Source: Obelidium mucronatum (lineage: Eukaryota > Chytridiomycota > Chytridiomycetes > Chytridiales > Chytriomycetaceae). Taken from it: a stretch of 32,938 nt of DNA. The notes beneath the pieces are model-generated. The model did no database searches, was not told where the DNA came from, and saw nothing but the letters and a program-made list of their open reading frames with translations. The translations under genes and the position numbers were made by a program. The stretch spans positions 1-32,938 of the forward strand of contig JAIVFH010000286.1 in the NCBI GenBank assembly GCA_025765595.1. The letters are read 5' to 3'. Below, one piece after another: positions 31,121-32,938 of this stretch (position 1 is its first letter; every line of letters begins with the position of its first letter).

Positions 31121-31677
31121 TGCAATAAATTGAAGCTGTGGTAATTGTAATGTATTATATACACTAGTGGGTCTCAAATTTGGCCGTTTTCTTTTTCAAT
31201 ATCTGGTTTGAAATTTAGACAACAAAAAAATTGGGTTCCTAGATCATAGCTAAAATAAATGCCCCCAAAAAACCAAACTACTTCAACCATCTCTGTCCAC
31301 AACAACCCCATCAAGACGTTCATTCAAGTGTCCCAAATCAAACCATACTGGGAGGGGAAAGTGAAAGGCACTGGAAGACACAAGTACTTGAAATGTCATT
31401 GTTCAATTGGATTCCCTCACAAAATTGGCAGTTTGCCCAGCTTGGCACAATAAATTATTGAATCTTGAATTGCCGTGTGTGTACAATTACGAGTCAGTGC
31501 ATTGCAAAAAAAAACCATTGAAATGGGACCTAAAAATCAACCCTCTGTGCGGTGAAAGTAGAATCGTACAAGTTAAAGATGTACTTATGATATCCTTTTT
31601 TTGGTGCCAGTCAAGTATGGGTACTATACCCAATTGAGCCAAAAATTGTAAGTCAATGATTATAAAGAGAGGGAATT
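31121..31677. other. Intergenic DNA between HAS1 and the LTR element
   Basis: Two overlapping plus-strand frames (31259-31453 and 31407-31637) lie here in different phases. The first contains KPYWEGKVKGTGRHKYLK and the second CKKKPLKWDLKINPLCG. I recognise neither, and no splice join between them is convincing. They could be a decayed small gene or mobile-element fragment. Confidence 0.35.
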
Positions 31678-31715
31678 TGTTAGGAATCACCCGTCTTATA
31701 GGGATATTTCTCTAT

Positions 31716-31787
31716 ACTTCCGTAGCTTAGTGGTCATTACGCGCGACTCTCACGATGGAAACCCGGGTTCGATCCCCGCCAATATCA
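31716..31787 (+). other. Decayed tRNA-Glu-like sequence inside the LTR
   Basis: Box A TAGCTTAGTGG (31723-31733) and box B GGTTCGATCC (31766-31775) have exact tRNA spacing (43 nt from start to start). The middle reads CTCTCAC, like tRNA-Glu(CTC), and the T stem pairs 4 of 5. The acceptor and anticodon stems do not pair, so it is not a working tRNA gene. Confidence 0.6.
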
Positions 31788-31981
31788 TTTTACTTTAAGT
31801 TTCTATTTTTGTATTTGTCATCTTTGATTTGTCACTTTACTAAGTTTTTCTGTTTCATTTTGTGATATCATTCTTGATTTCACATATTATTGTGCTATCA
31901 CTCTTGCTATCACAATTTCTGTTTGATTTTCAGTTTGTTTTCAGTTTTTGAACTTTTGTTATTTGAAATTCCAGAACTTGC

Positions 31982-31988
31982 ATAAATA
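31982..31988 (+). promoter_or_regulatory. LTR TATA box
   Basis: ATAAATA lies about 190 bp before the LTR end and is well placed to start the genomic transcript of the element. The U3/R border would be near 32010-32020. Confidence 0.5.
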
Positions 31989-32193
31989 GCAAGCTTTCTG
32001 CTCTGAGTTTTAGTTCAGTTTCAATACATTCTGTGTTAGTTTTACAGTTTTGTAACTCTTTGTTCCGTCTCTCGTGACCTCAAGCCGTTATTGGACAAGC
32101 CCTCGTGCCCCCTAAGCCCTCGTGCCTTCAAGAACCCTTAAGTCTTTTATTGACTATCTGGTTCTAACATAGTATTGAAACTAAAATACAATA

Positions 32194-32938
32194 ATGGCTG
32201 ATACTCCTCCTGCTACCGCTCCTCGGAAATCTGTCGGTTTTGCCGCTACTTCTTCGGCCGCTGGTCCTTCAAACCCCGCCGCTGACCAATCTTTGCTCAC
32301 TCGTCGCTCCGTTGCTCCCGACCTTGTCTCTCTCAAGAATGATTTTGATGAAGATAATGGATCTGAACAACAAACCAACAATGTCCTGGATGGAATTGAC
32401 GAGGCCAGTCGCTACATGGAAGCCAACACGGATAATGAATTTGATGTGGCCACATCCATGGATGCTTTCCGTACGGATCTTTTGGCTCTTTCTCGTCTTG
32501 TCCGCAATCAATCTAGTCGTCTTGATAAAGTCATTGAAGCATTTGCTGCGTCATCAAAAGCCGATCGCAAAGTTCACCGTCAACGTTCAGTTAGCCCGGT
32601 TGGTAGTGCCTCGGACTCTGACGATCAGTCTGACTCGGGTTCGGTTCGAATCCTCGAAGTCTGACAAAATTTCTCTTCGTGTTGCCAAGCCTCCTGTTTT
32701 CAAGGGCCTTGCTACCGATGATTTTGATGATTTTATGCTCAAAGTCTATCTCAATTTTGACAATTCTGGACCCAAGGGTATCCTTTCCACCAAGTCCAAA
32801 ATTGCTTTTGTGGTTTCCTACCTTGGTGGTAATGCTGCCAAGTGGTACATCAACCACGTTGCCAAGCCTGAGCTCCAGTTCAAAAGCTTTCAGGAATTTG
32901 CTGATGTCTTTGCCCGCCTTCTTCGGCGAAAGACCCAC
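32194..32938 (+). pseudogene. Retrotransposon gag, frameshifted, 3' end outside window
   Basis: The first 156 codons (32194-32664) start MADTPPATAPRKSVGFAATS and are Ser/Ala/Asp-rich, ending SPVGSASDSDDQSDSG and then a stop. The gag core continues in the +1 frame from about 32640 and stays open to the window end (KGLATDDFDDFM, YLGGNAAKWYINHV). The change of phase falls between 32600 and 32665. It could be an inactivating single-base change, a sequencing error, or a recoding site, although recoding within gag rather than at gag-pol would be unusual. Gag would form the particle that packages the element RNA. I have not tried to join the frames. Confidence 0.65.

Larger units (their letters stand above)
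31678..32169 (+). repeat. 5' long terminal repeat (492 bp)
   Basis: The segment begins TGTTAGGAA and ends TTCTAACA, a perfect 6-bp terminal inverted repeat with the TG...CA ends typical of LTRs. A TATA box lies inside, and gag begins 24 bp after it. The 3' LTR is outside the window, so the boundaries rest on these signals alone. Confidence 0.7.
31678..32938 (+). mobile_element. Ty3/gypsy-like LTR retrotransposon, 5' part, cut by window end
   Basis: An LTR is followed directly by a gag gene whose second half carries a retrotransposon gag domain (PPVFKGLATDDFDDFM, then SYLGGNAAKWYINHV). Protease, reverse transcriptase and integrase would lie to the right of the window. The Ty3/gypsy assignment rests on the gag domain type only. 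Confidence 0.75.

Noticed and set aside
31259..31637. A small spliced gene between HAS1 and the LTR
   Set aside because: The two frames overlap in different phases, no good splice junction joins them, and no motif is recognisable.
31716..31787. A functional tRNA-Glu gene
   Set aside because: The acceptor stem pairs at only about 2 of 7 positions and the anticodon stem is broken, so only the promoter boxes look intact.

Overview
This is a nuclear eukaryotic window. It has about 65 short GT-AG introns, mostly 41-120 nt, and uses the standard genetic code. Polyadenylation signals (AATAAA) lie at or over stop codons, and genes are packed almost end to end on both strands. The gene set includes a protein O-mannosyltransferase, Cbf5/dyskerin, CMC4, Ku70, Nup54, a CWF19L1-type splicing protein, an RBM5/RBM10-type protein, a carnitine-pathway dioxygenase, mitochondrial AspRS and a Ty3/gypsy-like retroelement. 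Together these suggest a compact-genome unicellular opisthokont or early-branching fungus. That placement is an inference, and I cannot name a species.

Layout. Positions 1-2077 hold two unrecognised small coiled-coil genes on the minus strand and sparse intergenic DNA. Next come an RBM5/RBM10-like splicing regulator (+, 2162-4881), a gamma-butyrobetaine/trimethyllysine dioxygenase (-, 4894-6161), a membrane-anchored alpha/beta hydrolase (-, 6296-7701), a PMT family O-mannosyltransferase (+, 7735-10758), Cbf5 (-, 10901-12956), CMC4 (+, 12996-13190), Ku70 (+, 13425-16134), Nup54 (-, 16170-17948), CWF19L1 (-, 18023-20175) and a TMEM86/YhhN lysoplasmalogenase-like protein (+, 20195-20990). I rebuilt the exons of all recognised genes by hand, and every joined coding sequence is an exact multiple of three.

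From 21 kb onward there are two nearly identical HAS1/DDX18 DEAD-box helicase genes in inverted orientation (21040-23444 minus, 28696-31115 plus). They enclose mitochondrial AspRS and a two-domain metallopeptidase-like protein with a Thr-rich linker. The long third intron of both helicase copies carries an identical 158-nt segment that folds as a box H/ACA snoRNA. That class of guide RNA works with Cbf5, which is also encoded in this window. The right edge (31678-32938) is the 5' part of an LTR retrotransposon: a 492-bp LTR containing a decayed tRNA-Glu-like sequence, then gag with a frameshift, cut by the window end.

Themes. Several genes form pairs whose start codons are only 19-39 bp apart, or whose stop codons are only 12-49 bp apart. 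Coding 5' ends at several loci are strikingly GC-rich while the rest of the same gene is AT-rich. Many products serve RNA biology: rRNA helicase, pseudouridine synthase, guide RNA and splicing factors. I saw no operons or CRISPR arrays.
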